From Lacrimispora sphenoides JCM 1415 (GTDB lineage Bacteria; Bacillota; Clostridia; Lachnospirales; Lachnospiraceae): DNA of 64,000 bases. Shown piece after piece: positions 36,786-44,726 of the stretch. A program made the position numbers and the translations under genes. Each line of letters starts with the position of its first letter. The first letter of the stretch is position 1. The notes beneath the pieces were generated by a model. The model worked only from the letters and a program-made list of their open reading frames with translations, had not been told where the DNA came from and did not search any database. The DNA is taken from the NCBI RefSeq assembly GCF_900105615.1, contig NZ_LT630003.1, forward strand, positions 2,356,001 to 2,420,000, in the 5' to 3' direction.

Positions 36786-37355
36786 TTACTTTGCTTCATC
36801 AATCTTTTTAATGGTATCTTCAAGAACAGCTTGTCTTAAAGATTTTAAGTAATCGGAGAACGCAACCTTATCATCTGCGTAGGTTAAGTTGAGTTCAAAT
36901 TCTTTTGGAATCCAAGTAGATAAGTCGGACATATTATGCTGAATCAATGCTTCAAGGCCATCAATGGCTTTATAAATTTGAGCTTCAACTGTTTTACGCT
37001 CCGCCATTTCCTCATAAAGTTCCCGCATTTCTACTTCATATTCCTTCGGTAAGGAACGAACCCAGTTATATAGCAGATTTTTTTCGGTCTGCTCATGGGC
37101 CTGGTTCTTTTCAAAAGTAGGTATATCTCCAGTAAAGCATTCTCCTAAGTCGTGAATAATGCACATTCTGATAACCTTATCCATGTCAGCTTCAGGAAAC
37201 TCATCCCTCATAAAAAAAGCCATCAAAGTCATCATCCAACTATGTTCCGCAACACTCTCGTGTCTGCCATTGGAAGTATAGCAATGGCGAGTTGTATCTT
37301 TCAGCTTTTCAGCGACCAATAATGCATCCAATAATTTTCTTGCTTCCATATTCAT
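36786..37355 (-). CDS. HD-domain phosphohydrolase (YfbR-like)
   Basis: 189 aa. HD superfamily metal site: H in ESVAEHSWMM, HD in CIIHDLGECFTGDIP, late D in IYKAIDGLEAL. This order matches the 5'-deoxynucleotidase YfbR/COG1896 group, which dephosphorylates dNMPs; substrate assignment is inference. It sits between repeats A2 and B1. Confidence 0.85.
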   Translation of the reverse strand: MNMEARKLLDALLVAEKLKDTTRHCYTSNGRHESVAEHSWMMTLMAFFMRDEFPEADMDKVIRMCIIHDLGECFTGDIPTFEKNQAHEQTEKNLLYNWVRSLPKEYEVEMRELYEEMAERKTVEAQIYKAIDGLEALIQHNMSDLSTWIPKEFELNLTYADDKVAFSDYLKSLRQAVLEDTIKKIDEAK

Positions 37356-37400
37356 TCCTCCCTATAAATAATCATTTTGTAAATAAGGATACACCAATCG

Positions 37401-37427
37401 CTACTAACTATCAATACAAATTATCAA
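37401..37427 (-). repeat. Cassette repeat, promoter type (A2)
   Basis: Upstream of the HD gene. Plus-strand core CTACTAACTATCAATAC. On the minus strand it gives TTGATA-17-TATCCT. Confidence 0.7.
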
Positions 37428-37491
37428 CTCAACCTACTATCATTTTTAAATAACCTGCTATATGCTAAAGTAAAAAGTTTGGAGGTTTCCT

Positions 37492-37593
37492 ATGATTTCT
37501 TATTTTTTACTATTTGCACCGCTACTTGAAATATTTAAGTATGTTGTATATGTCATGGTTTTCCTATGCTGCATCAAGTATTTAAAAAAATGA
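37492..37593 (+). CDS. 33-residue single-span membrane peptide
   Basis: ATG 37492 with GGAGGTTTCCT directly upstream. The sequence is almost all hydrophobic (ISYFLLFAPLLEIFKYVVYV) and ends KYLKK. No homologue recognised. A strong ribosome site argues for translation; a role as small membrane regulator or toxin is only a guess. A T-tailed hairpin at 37773-37804 may end its transcript. Confidence 0.5.
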   Translation: MISYFLLFAPLLEIFKYVVYVMVFLCCIKYLKK

Positions 37594-37772
37594 TATCATT
37601 CCTTTCTCCTGCCTCGGCACTGCCTGTTGGACGTTAGATAGGAATTTTAAATTAATTAAGGAATGTGTTTTATATACATTAATCATATTACTTATTAAGT
37701 TAATATTTTTTATAAATTAAGTTAATATACTGTAATTCGTTAAAGTGGTATAATGTATTTAGCTCTTTATTA

Positions 37773-37804
37773 GAGTGTCCCCAACCTGCGTGGCACTCCT
37801 TTTT
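37773..37804 (+). terminator. Terminator-like hairpin
   Basis: GAGTG (37773-37777) and CACTC (37794-37798), with flanking CC/GG, then CTTTTTAT. The space between 37594 and here is AT-rich with no ORF. Confidence 0.5.
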
Positions 37805-37876
37805 ATTCTGTTTTTCTGGTCCTTTATCTTTAATCAATATATACTTCAAATCTCCGTTTTCTGGATTTAAATCAAT

Positions 37877-37911
37877 AAAAAACTACTAGCTTAATGCTGA
37901 TAGCTAGTAGT
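37877..37911 (-). repeat. Cassette repeat, terminator type (B2)
   Basis: ACTACTAGCT pairs with AGCTAGTAGT; AAAAAA precedes on the plus strand (T-tail on minus). It shares the GATAGCTAGTA variant with A3, the repeat at the other end of the GNAT gene. Confidence 0.75.
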
Positions 37912-37940
37912 CTTCTATACAAGTTTTAAAATAAACCTTT

Positions 37941-38429
37941 TTATTTCATTTTCTTTTCCATAATAAACTGTCGTTCTAATTTGTTAAAAGGTTCTTCAAT
38001 GCGAATAATATTAAATCCACATTTATTAACATAAAAATGATGATTACTCATGGAATACCCGATTGTTTCTGTATGCCAAATTTTTGTTTCAGGGTACATA
38101 TTTTCTATACATTTCCACAAATACGTTCCTATTCCTCTACTTTGCAGCTCTGGTTTTAAAAATAAGCAGCCTAATTTATTTATCTGTTTTTCAGTTATCC
38201 AAAGGATTACACCTCCGATACACTCATCTGATCTAAGTATCTTAAATGAAGTACTGGCGTTATGCAAAGCCCACTTATTCAAAAATTCACCATTATCATA
38301 TCCCGGAGGACCATTCTTCACACCATTCCCTAAATTAACCGCTGAATCTTGATTAAATGATTCTCTCATAATACTTGTCAACTCAACAATATCTTTGTCC
38401 GTTATGGCATCGAAACTAATATCTTCCAT
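37941..38429 (-). CDS. GNAT-family N-acetyltransferase
   Basis: 162 aa. The acetyl-CoA loop region reads LGCLFLKPELQSRGIGTYLW (Q/RxxGxG/A type), followed by SNHHFYVNKCGF, typical of the GNAT fold. Substrate unknown. Flanked by A3 and B2. Confidence 0.85.
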   Translation of the reverse strand: MEDISFDAITDKDIVELTSIMRESFNQDSAVNLGNGVKNGPPGYDNGEFLNKWALHNASTSFKILRSDECIGGVILWITEKQINKLGCLFLKPELQSRGIGTYLWKCIENMYPETKIWHTETIGYSMSNHHFYVNKCGFNIIRIEEPFNKLERQFIMEKKMK

Positions 38430-38479
38430 TCCCTCTCCCCCTATACCTTTTCGTTCTTTTTGAATATAACATAATTTAT

Positions 38480-38506
38480 ACTAGCTATCAATATTAAGTT
38501 TTCAAT
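38480..38506 (-). repeat. Cassette repeat, promoter type (A3)
   Basis: Plus-strand CTAGCTATCAATATTAAG. On the minus strand TTGATA-17-TATATT reads into the GNAT gene. Confidence 0.75.
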
Positions 38507-38550
38507 GTTCCATAATACGTTAAATATCAGTTTAACTGATTTATGGCAAC

Positions 38551-38580
38551 AAAAAACCAACTACCTGGTTGATAGTTGGT
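38551..38580 (-). repeat. Cassette repeat, terminator type (B3)
   Basis: ACCAACTACC pairs with GATAGTTGGT, T-tail on minus strand. Directly abuts A3 of the next cassette. Confidence 0.7.
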
Positions 38581-38606
38581 AATCTATTTTATCTATAAAA
38601 CAAATT

Positions 38607-38840
38607 CTAGAACAAATTAACGAAATTAAGAATTAACAATACAATCTGCGGCATGAATAAGCTAACTATAGATGCTACTATTGCCAGCAATATAAAACGC
38701 CTTCCCCTACTCTTTATTTTCTCAGCGGCAATTTCCACGGTCTCTCCCACCCCAAGCTTGCTCTTGTCAATCCTCTTTGAAGCACCAAATACATCCCACA
38801 GTCCTGAAATCTACATCAGCAAAGCTCCAATCTGTAGCAT
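38607..38840 (-). pseudogene. Small membrane protein gene with in-frame amber codon
   Basis: ATG 38840 follows GGGGGAAAGAGGA. The frame reads MLQIGALLM, then TAG, then continues ISGLWDVFGASKRIDKSKLG... for 67 residues to a proper stop. The C-terminal half is one hydrophobic span (FILLAIVASIVSLFMPQIVLLI). One base change would restore a 77-residue protein. The family is not recognised. Read-through or a sequencing error are alternatives. Confidence 0.65.
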
Positions 38841-38890
38841 TCCTCTTTCCCCCTTAGCATGAATTATATGATTTATCATACCGCATTTGC

Positions 38891-38917
38891 TATCAACTAT
38901 CAATATTCAATTATCAA
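38891..38917 (-). repeat. Cassette repeat, promoter type (A4)
   Basis: Core TCAACTATCAATATTCAAT on plus. Minus strand TTGATA-17-TATGAT reads into the amber-interrupted gene. 38918-39174 is AT-rich with nothing further recognised. Confidence 0.7.
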
Positions 38918-39174
38918 AGAACAATAGATCTTTTAAATCCTAATTCGTTCAAAATCATATTTATATCTTCTCATTTACATCTATTAACCGCATATCATAA
39001 ATCCCACTAGATATTCTTTCCTATGAATATATATCAAAGACATATCATTTACATATAAATATATCATGCTAATACCTCTTAAAATTTCAGATTAACTTAT
39101 TAAAAATTTTATACTTTTATTACCCTCACTTTATATTACTTTGTTATCATACTTGTAATATCGGAGGTTTACAA

Positions 39175-39429
39175 ATGAAAACCAAATTAACTAATTTAAT
39201 AGCTAAGGGACACGTGGGCTACGGTACAGGTCCGGGCATTATCGAGCACTTTGAATATGAGTGCCCATGCGGAAAAGGCAAAATCTTAGAAGAACACAAT
39301 TTCATCCCTGGTTTTGAAGAACATGTTGTTAATATTCATTGTAATGATTGTTGCAATAAATATGAACTTAACACTGACCTTGGTATCCGCAGTTGGAATT
39401 TAAGTAAAAAAGATTATACTTTAAGTTAA
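39175..39429 (+). CDS. Small zinc-ribbon-like protein
   Basis: 84 aa. Two Cys pairs, CPCGKGK and CNDCCNK (YECPCG ... HCNDCC), suggest a zinc ribbon; a mid-segment HNFIPGFEEH adds His residues. No homologous function recognised. ATCGGAGG lies upstream of the start. A CCGAAGC/GCTTCGG hairpin follows at about 39443-39461. Confidence 0.6.
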   Translation: MKTKLTNLIAKGHVGYGTGPGIIEHFEYECPCGKGKILEEHNFIPGFEEHVVNIHCNDCCNKYELNTDLGIRSWNLSKKDYTLS

Positions 39430-39534
39430 TTTCTTATTCCATGGCCGAAGCCAGAGCTTCGGTCACTCTCAGTTCACCTGATTCATGACAATAAAAAACC
39501 AAATTTCAGTTTTCATGTTTTAAATTATTGCATT

Positions 39535-39570
39535 AAAAAACTACCAGTTAAAATACTGATAGTTAGTAGT
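39535..39570 (-). repeat. Cassette repeat, terminator type (B4)
   Basis: ACTACCAGTT with AATACTGATAGTTAGTAGT; 16 of 17 positions match the inverse of A5 at the other end of msrA. Confidence 0.78.
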
Positions 39571-39622
39571 CTTCTTTATATATTTGATTTTGCCGGCTTC
39601 GTATTATACTCATAACGGTGAG

Positions 39623-40105
39623 TTATGAATATTTGTGTAATAAATCTTTAGGAATATGGCAATAGTCATTAGGACATCTATCTAATCTATCTTGATGTTC
39701 CTCAGCACTTTTAACGTAATTCATTAGTGGAAGAACTTCCACTACAATTTTGTTCCTATCTGCTCTTTCTGTTATATAATTCTTGGCATCTTCCAAATGT
39801 TGAGGCACTTTACTATATACGCCTGTGCGGTATTTTTTTCCAACATCATTACCTTGTTTATTCACACTGTAAGGATCTATAATCTCAAAAAAATAATCCA
39901 TTAGTTGTGAAACAGTTACAATTTCAGGGTCAAATTCTGTTTTTACGCATTCAGCATAACCATCATACTCGCCTTCGAGAGTATTTGAATAACCATTTGC
40001 TCGTCCTGCTTGAGTATTAATAACACCTTTTAGTGTTTTGATAAATGCTTGTACACCCCATAGACAGCCACCTGCAAGATATATTGTTTCAACCATAGTA
40101 TTCAC
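39623..40105 (-). CDS. msrA: Peptide methionine sulfoxide reductase A
   Basis: 160 aa. The catalytic Cys is in LAGGCLWGVQ (usual GGCFWG). The family motifs EVTQLMDYFFEIIDPYS-like and AEEHQDRLDR are present. It repairs S-methionine sulfoxide. No fused MsrB. It lies in one repeat-bounded cassette (A5, B4). Confidence 0.93.
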   Translation of the reverse strand: MNTMVETIYLAGGCLWGVQAFIKTLKGVINTQAGRANGYSNTLEGEYDGYAECVKTEFDPEIVTVSQLMDYFFEIIDPYSVNKQGNDVGKKYRTGVYSKVPQHLEDAKNYITERADRNKIVVEVLPLMNYVKSAEEHQDRLDRCPNDYCHIPKDLLHKYS

Positions 40106-40159
40106 CTGTTTTTATTCGTCAAATATAAAAACCTTCATGAGTAGAATACCACCATACTT

Positions 40160-40187
40160 ACTAACTATCAATATTAATTTTCCAATT
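40160..40187 (-). repeat. Cassette repeat, promoter type (A5)
   Basis: Core TACTAACTATCAATATTAA. Minus strand TTGATA-17-TATTCT reads into msrA. The wider 50 bp (from about 40135) closely matches A8 at 46671. Confidence 0.78.
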
Positions 40188-40559
40188 TGCGGTAATACTT
40201 TAAAAAAAGCACTACAATTAAAAACTGATATTCCCGCACTTTTCTTAGCTCTAAAGAGTTCTGAAACGCCCAATATTGCTAAAATTTTTGCAGGATTAAC
40301 TGTCCTTTATGCTTTATCTCCGATAGATCTTATTCCAGATTTTATTCCTGTATTGGGATATGTTGATGATGTCATTCTACTTCCTGCTTTAATTTCACTT
40401 ACAATTAAGTTCATACCAAAAGAAACCTTTGAAAAATGTAGAATTGAAGCCCAAAATATTTCACAAAAAAACCTCGCCAGGAAATGGTATTATGCTGTTC
40501 CTGTACTTACCATTTGGTTGCTAATTTTATGGTTAATAATTAAGGCCATTTTTATATGA
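40188..40559 (+). pseudogene. DUF1232 (YkvA-like) gene lacking a normal start
   Basis: The plus frame encodes most of a DUF1232 protein: LKTDIPALFLALKS, LTVLYALSPIDLIPDFIPVL, YVDDVILLPALISLTIKFIP, ending in a C-terminal membrane span. The coding similarity begins directly where repeat A5 ends. In frame upstream there is only repeat-derived sequence, no ATG near the expected position, and no ribosome site. An ATG further up would add residues translated from the repeat. I read it as 5'-truncated by a recombination at the repeat. A weakly translated fusion is possible. Confidence 0.55.
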
Positions 40560-40589
40560 TTTTATATATTTCAAAATAAAAAGACTACT

Positions 40590-40719
40590 AAAATTATATG
40601 TAGGAATACCGTGGTATATTCTTTCTTCGGCACCCTTAAAAGTATCAAACGCAGTAAAACGTATCTCCACGTTGTACTTCCGGTTCAAATTTCAAAATAT
40701 AAAAATCAATATCAGACAT
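40590..40719 (-). pseudogene. DUF1801-like fragment with frameshift
   Basis: Minus strand: ATG 40719 gives DIDFYILKFEPEVQ, then in another frame VEIRFTAFDTFKGAEERIYHGIPTY, which resembles the DUF1801/YdhG family (PEVQ...AEEKIxxGMPTY). The fragment ends at a partial B-type repeat (AAAAAGACTACTAA near 40580). Both frameshifted and truncated. Confidence 0.45.
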
Positions 40720-40898
40720 AAACTTTCTCACCATATTTAATCTTTAAACCATAGGTGACGATAACCTGTTTTACTGTTTGATGACATTCTTCTTCTCAAA
40801 ATAGTTTTCTACAATTTCTCCATACTATCTACACATAATAATATTATCCTTTATGTATGCCAGTTAAATGCAAATATATAAAGAAAGAGGTAGTTAAT

Positions 40899-41231
40899 AT
40901 GAGGAAGAAACTAATTTCACTCGTGTCAGTAATAGTATTGGCACTGTCTATGGCAACAGCGGCATTGGCAGCTCCTGCAAATACACAGTACAAAACAGGG
41001 GCTTCCACCTATGGTGCTGCTTGCGGTGGTTTAGGATATGACCTGATGAGAGATGCCAACGGAAACTTTTTAAGTCAAGAAGATTTTGAGGCCAATCTCG
41101 ACAAGGTGATCGCAGACGGCGATATTGCTTCTGCTGACAGGGGATATTATGTAGAAATGTTCGATTACTGTGTGGCAAACGGCGGCAGCTTTGGAGGAAG
41201 AGGCCTCGGCGGTCGTGGTTGCGGTCGATAA
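40899..41231 (+). CDS. Small secreted Gly-rich protein
   Basis: 110 aa from ATG 40899 (MRKKLISL) with GAGG upstream; an upstream ATG at 40857 lacks a site. Sec signal with cleavage after ALAAPA-type sequence near residue 27. The mature part is small and acidic in the middle (DFEANLDKVIADGDIASADRG) and ends GGSFGGRGLGGRGCGR. Function unknown. Followed by a strong terminator. Confidence 0.7.
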   Translation: MRKKLISLVSVIVLALSMATAALAAPANTQYKTGASTYGAACGGLGYDLMRDANGNFLSQEDFEANLDKVIADGDIASADRGYYVEMFDYCVANGGSFGGRGLGGRGCGR

Positions 41232-41262
41232 CCCCTGACAAACAAACGAGAAATTAAAAAGC

Positions 41263-41297
41263 ACTCCTTGTAGGCAAAGCTTGCAGGGAGTTTTTTT
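41263..41297 (+). terminator. Terminator of the small secreted protein gene
   Basis: ACTCC(T)TG...CA(G)GGAGT stem with loop CAAAGC-type, then seven T. Confidence 0.8.
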
Positions 41298-41377
41298 ATC
41301 CCCCAAAATAACAGTTTAATGGTTCGTACAAGGTTGCATTCCTTCTTTGGTGCCGTGTGGCAGTATTTTCAATTATT

Positions 41378-41408
41378 TTGACATATCTTTTTACTTTTCT
41401 CATATAAT
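41378..41408 (+). promoter_or_regulatory. Promoter of the 91-residue protein gene
   Basis: TTGACA (41378-41383) and TATAAT (41403-41408) with a long, 19-nt spacer, about 50 nt before ATG 41459. Confidence 0.5.
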
Positions 41409-41458
41409 TTATTTGTAGGCTTACGCCAGAACTGATTATAGACGAAAGGAGACGTTCC

Positions 41459-41734
41459 ATGAAAAAGGCTAATCATTTTTCTGACTTATCTCTTCCTGAT
41501 CAGGATATTCTGATCGATCACATTATTTTTAACTATAAGATGATTCCAAGCATTAACTATCAGCAGACTGCTTATGGTCTGAAAGCGCGCTTCAACCACT
41601 TAACAGAGGCTGATATGGGGCACCAAATCACTTCACAATGCTTCATGGAAGCCATGGTCAAAGCAGGTTACAAAGCGATTCCAGCTAAAAAGGACGTTAT
41701 ACCTAATTGGTATTTTAATGTTGGTAGGGTTTAA
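41459..41734 (+). CDS. Hypothetical 91-residue protein
   Basis: Soluble, with GAAAGGAGACGTTCC before ATG. It begins MKKANHFSDLSLPDQDILIDH and contains YGLKARFNHLTEADMGHQIT, YKAIPAKKDVIPNWYF. No family recognised. The HTH-free sequence with 'TYGLKxRF' resembles small phage- or element-encoded proteins, but this is a weak impression. It has its own promoter and terminator and no cassette repeat. Confidence 0.55.
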   Translation: MKKANHFSDLSLPDQDILIDHIIFNYKMIPSINYQQTAYGLKARFNHLTEADMGHQITSQCFMEAMVKAGYKAIPAKKDVIPNWYFNVGRV

Positions 41735-41762
41735 TTTATAACCCATTGACTCATCTCATTTT

Positions 41763-41790
41763 GCACTCCATAACTTTTGGAGTGCTTTTT
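41763..41790 (+). terminator. Terminator of the 91-residue protein gene
   Basis: GCACTCCA (41763-41770) and TGGAGTGC (41778-41785) followed by TTTTT. Confidence 0.85.
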
Positions 41791-41870
41791 ACGTAAAAAG
41801 CAATGACACCTTTCAATCTGAGTTTCTTCAAATTTCAATTTTCCGGAGTAACTCATTCCTTTTTGTATAC

Positions 41871-41905
41871 AAAAAACTAACAGCTTTATACTGATAGTTA
41901 GTAGT
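41871..41905 (-). repeat. Cassette repeat, terminator type (B5)
   Basis: ACTAACAGCT with ATACTGATAGTTAGTAGT; T-tail on minus strand, just after the SDR gene. Confidence 0.72.
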
Positions 41906-41926
41906 TCAGGAATACTATTACTTTGC

Positions 41927-42637
41927 TTATTTTGAATACATGCTTGAGGAGGATACTCCCCCGTCAACAGGAAAAGCACCTCCTGTTATATACCCGGCAT
42001 CATCGCTTATAAGAAAAGCCACCATATTTGCGATATCTTCCGGTTCTCCAATCCGCTTTAGTGGTATACGGTCGGAACAGCGGTCGGCTGTTTCCTTATC
42101 TGAAAAGCTCTTCTGCAAAAGAGGGGTGTTAATCGGCCCGGGCAAAACGCAATTGACCCGTATCCCAAGCTCGGCATATTGCTGCGCAAGGCACTTTGTC
42201 AGCATGACAAGTCCTGCTTTTGTTGTGCAATAAAGTGGTGAGGTTAGTTCCGGGACAAGCCCCAGGCAGGACGCAATTATAACAATTGAGCCTTTTGAAG
42301 CCTTTATTTTTTCAAATGCATTACGCGTCACAAGATAAGTACCTTTAATGTTAATATCCACCATTGTGTTTATCTCTTCATTTGTAGTGTCTTCCAGATA
42401 TTTTTCAAAATAAACACCTGCATTATTTACAATAATATCCAACCGGAGGATATGAGACAGCGCTGATTTAATCTGTCCGTCATCACTAATATCAACACGG
42501 TAAAACTCAAAATTTTCCGGCGGAGTTTGTAAATCAAAAACAATAACATGCACTCCCAAATTCTGAAGCTTTTTTGAAATGGCAAGTCCCATTCCAGAAC
42601 TTCCACCTGTGACAACCGCAACCTTTTTACCTTCCAT
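41927..42637 (-). CDS. Short-chain dehydrogenase/reductase
   Basis: 236 aa classical SDR. Cofactor motif TGGSSGMGLA near residue 10, DIIVNNAG, catalytic Ser in VIIASCLG and YxxxK as YCTTKAG, then VLPGPINTPL. Substrate unknown. Flanked by repeats A6 and B5. Confidence 0.92.
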   Translation of the reverse strand: MEGKKVAVVTGGSSGMGLAISKKLQNLGVHVIVFDLQTPPENFEFYRVDISDDGQIKSALSHILRLDIIVNNAGVYFEKYLEDTTNEEINTMVDINIKGTYLVTRNAFEKIKASKGSIVIIASCLGLVPELTSPLYCTTKAGLVMLTKCLAQQYAELGIRVNCVLPGPINTPLLQKSFSDKETADRCSDRIPLKRIGEPEDIANMVAFLISDDAGYITGGAFPVDGGVSSSSMYSK

Positions 42638-42697
42638 AAGTATCTCCTATTCATCAAGAACTCCATTTTTCTTTATTTTATAATACAGGAGATTATA

Positions 42698-42725
42698 CCA
42701 ACTATCAATATAGAGTTTCCAATGT
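42698..42725 (-). repeat. Cassette repeat, promoter type (A6)
   Basis: Core ACCAACTATCAATATAGAG. Minus strand TTGATA-17-TATTAT reads into the SDR gene. Confidence 0.75.
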
Positions 42726-42771
42726 ACAATACTTAATTATACATCAGTTTCATTGAATATAAAAAAGGACA

Positions 42772-42811
42772 AAAAAGACTACTAACCAAAATCAAGGTTA
42801 GTAGTCTTTTA
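42772..42811 (-). repeat. Cassette repeat, terminator type (B6)
   Basis: AAGACTACTAACC pairs with GGTTAGTAGTCTT, T-tail on the minus strand; it serves the RibD-like gene. Confidence 0.75.
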
Positions 42812-42879
42812 ATTTTTAAATTGGAATTTATATGACCAGACAATGGTAAAGGTAAAGGATTTTGAAAAGCTACGACGAA

Positions 42880-43392
42880 CTATATTTTACTATAAATTAA
42901 TTCTGCAAATTGTCCGTATTTTTTTACTTCCTTCAAGCAAAATCGCTTTAACCCTTCTTTCTGTGAGAATATTGGTATTCCCCTCCCCAATAACACAGGA
43001 GCGATCTGTATTATCATGTTATCAACCATATGATTATCTAACAGAGGGGCTAATATTGTGTTACCTCCGATGATCCAAATATTTTTATCCCTCTCTATTT
43101 CTTTCACGAATTCAACAACATCACAATTTATAGGAATAAATTCCTTGGCCGATAAGCTTTCAGCATGTGTAAAAACATAATTTTGGGTAGTGGGATAAAG
43201 ACCGCCGATATTTTCTATGTTTTCAATTTCATTAAATGTTCTTTTACCCATTATAGTAATATCCATGTTTTTATAGAAGCTTTCATAACCAGTTTCTTCT
43301 ATCGTGCCAGTTTCATAAAGCCAATCCAGGTTATGGTTTTTGTCAGCAAGATAACCATCCATAGTAATGCAGCCGTAAAAAAATACACTCAT
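42880..43392 (-). CDS. Dihydrofolate-reductase-like (RibD C-terminal fold) protein
   Basis: 170 aa. Family points: GCITMDGYLADKNHNLDWL, ITIMGKRTFNEI, IWIIGGNTILAPLL, and IQIAPVLLGRGIPIF. Such small RibD_C proteins bind NADPH, but their substrates are mostly unknown and they are not trimethoprim-resistant DHFRs by default. No clear A-type repeat was found upstream; B6 follows. Confidence 0.88.
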   Translation of the reverse strand: MSVFFYGCITMDGYLADKNHNLDWLYETGTIEETGYESFYKNMDITIMGKRTFNEIENIENIGGLYPTTQNYVFTHAESLSAKEFIPINCDVVEFVKEIERDKNIWIIGGNTILAPLLDNHMVDNMIIQIAPVLLGRGIPIFSQKEGLKRFCLKEVKKYGQFAELIYSKI

Positions 43393-43625
43393 TTTTTAAC
43401 CCTCCTTTGATTATTCCTGTTTAATCTTTAATTATATCTCCTGCAATTAAGCCTTCTACCGCTCCTTAAAAAAATAACCTACCTACCCGCCTGTAACGCC
43501 GACAATACCACCGGCAATTCCTTCTCCATAATTAACAGCTAATATTTTCTTTGTATAATCATTTTATTGGCTTCACATTATGCTCATCATGCGTCACTTA
43601 CATGTACAATAAATTAAAATATTCA

Positions 43626-43880
43626 TCACAGCCAAACAGCCCAATCTCCGAAATCAAAGGTACCGCCACCATGATGAAGGTTATCATCGACTTTCAACTG
43701 GAGGAAAGCGTCTCGCATACGGCTCAGAATCTCCGGTTGTATATCCAGACTATGATGAGCCGGAAATACTTTTTTCACGGGCAGTGCTGCTATCTTTTCA
43801 AGCGATGCAAGATATGCCTGAGGATCGGTGGAGGGGTAATACGCAATGCTATCAATGTACGTTAATACATAAAATACTAA
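43626..43880 (-). pseudogene. Metallo-beta-lactamase-fold C-terminal fragment
   Basis: About 80 codons ending at 43626. SIAYYPSTDPQAYLASLEKIAALPVKKVFPAHHSLDI matches the distal part of MBL-fold hydrolases (last metal His in PAHH). The first ~150 residues, with the HxHxDH site, are missing. The ORF's first codons coincide with non-homologous sequence. Remnant truncated at the 5' side near repeat B7. Confidence 0.7.
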
Positions 43881-43898
43881 ACACCTGATTTTTCGCAA

Positions 43899-43928
43899 TA
43901 ACCAACTACCGAATATTGATAGTTGGTT
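43899..43928 (-). repeat. Cassette repeat, terminator type (B7)
   Basis: AACCAACTACC pairs with GATAGTTGGTT. It shares its CCAACTACC variant with A7 at the other end of this GNAT gene. Confidence 0.72.
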
Positions 43929-43948
43929 AAAATACGATTATATTTTCA

Positions 43949-44401
43949 TTAATTGACAAGCAAAGATTTTATAAAAAACAGTTCCGTGGGCTGTTCCATT
44001 TTCGGCATATCAAGAATCAAACAGCCACAATCCTTATACCCCAACTTTCTATAAAAATGTTGAGCCTGTTCATCAGAATTTGTTGATGTCATTACTGCGA
44101 TGTAGCCTAATAACTTCATTTCATTTTCCCATGCAATCATCGCCTGTTTACCGTTACCTTTAGCACGGTATTCTGGACTAAAAAATATCATATTCAAAAA
44201 CGGTATATTATCCCAAAATAAATTATATCTTAATACTCCGACACGCTTTCCATCATATTCTATAATGTAGCATTGTTTTTGTAGGATTTTTCTTTCAAGC
44301 TCTCCCTTACTTAAGTGTTTATCAAGCGAAAGCCAAAAATTTAAATCACTTATATTGGCGTAATGCATGTTAATCATGAAAAGATTCCTCCTAAATACCA
44401 T
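43949..44401 (-). CDS. GNAT-family N-acetyltransferase
   Basis: 150 aa. Core NMIFFSPEYRAKGNGKQAMIAWE (acetyl-CoA loop) followed by TSTNSDEQAQHFYRKLGYKDCG, a standard GNAT end. Substrate unknown. Flanked by A7 and B7. A GAGGAATC-type site precedes the start. Confidence 0.87.
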   Translation of the reverse strand: MVFRRNLFMINMHYANISDLNFWLSLDKHLSKGELERKILQKQCYIIEYDGKRVGVLRYNLFWDNIPFLNMIFFSPEYRAKGNGKQAMIAWENEMKLLGYIAVMTSTNSDEQAQHFYRKLGYKDCGCLILDMPKMEQPTELFFIKSLLVN

Positions 44402-44419
44402 ATAATAATCCTTATATTA

Positions 44420-44446
44420 TCCAACTACCATATTCGATTGTCAATG
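44420..44446 (-). repeat. Cassette repeat, promoter type (A7)
   Basis: Core CCAACTACCATATTCGATTG. Minus strand TTGACA-17-GATAAT reads into the GNAT gene. The rest of 44402-44726 shows no ORF. Confidence 0.7.
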
Positions 44447-44726
44447 TTCTTTTACATTCTAATTCGTACTGCTTTACCAGACCTAATTTAGACTGTGAGT
44501 ACAATTCTTCCATATTACAAATGATACCATCGACTAGAGTGAATGATCGCTTTACTCGTTAAATAATCTTATTAATTTATTTAACTTCCTATTTTTCTGG
44601 TTATTTAATAAATAATACGGACGCCATCCGGCTGCCTGCCATTCGTTTGAATTCCTCCCTTTCAAGTTGGATAATCATACTTGATTCCAAGAAACAGTAA
44701 CACTGCGCTTATGGTGAAGCTGCCCA

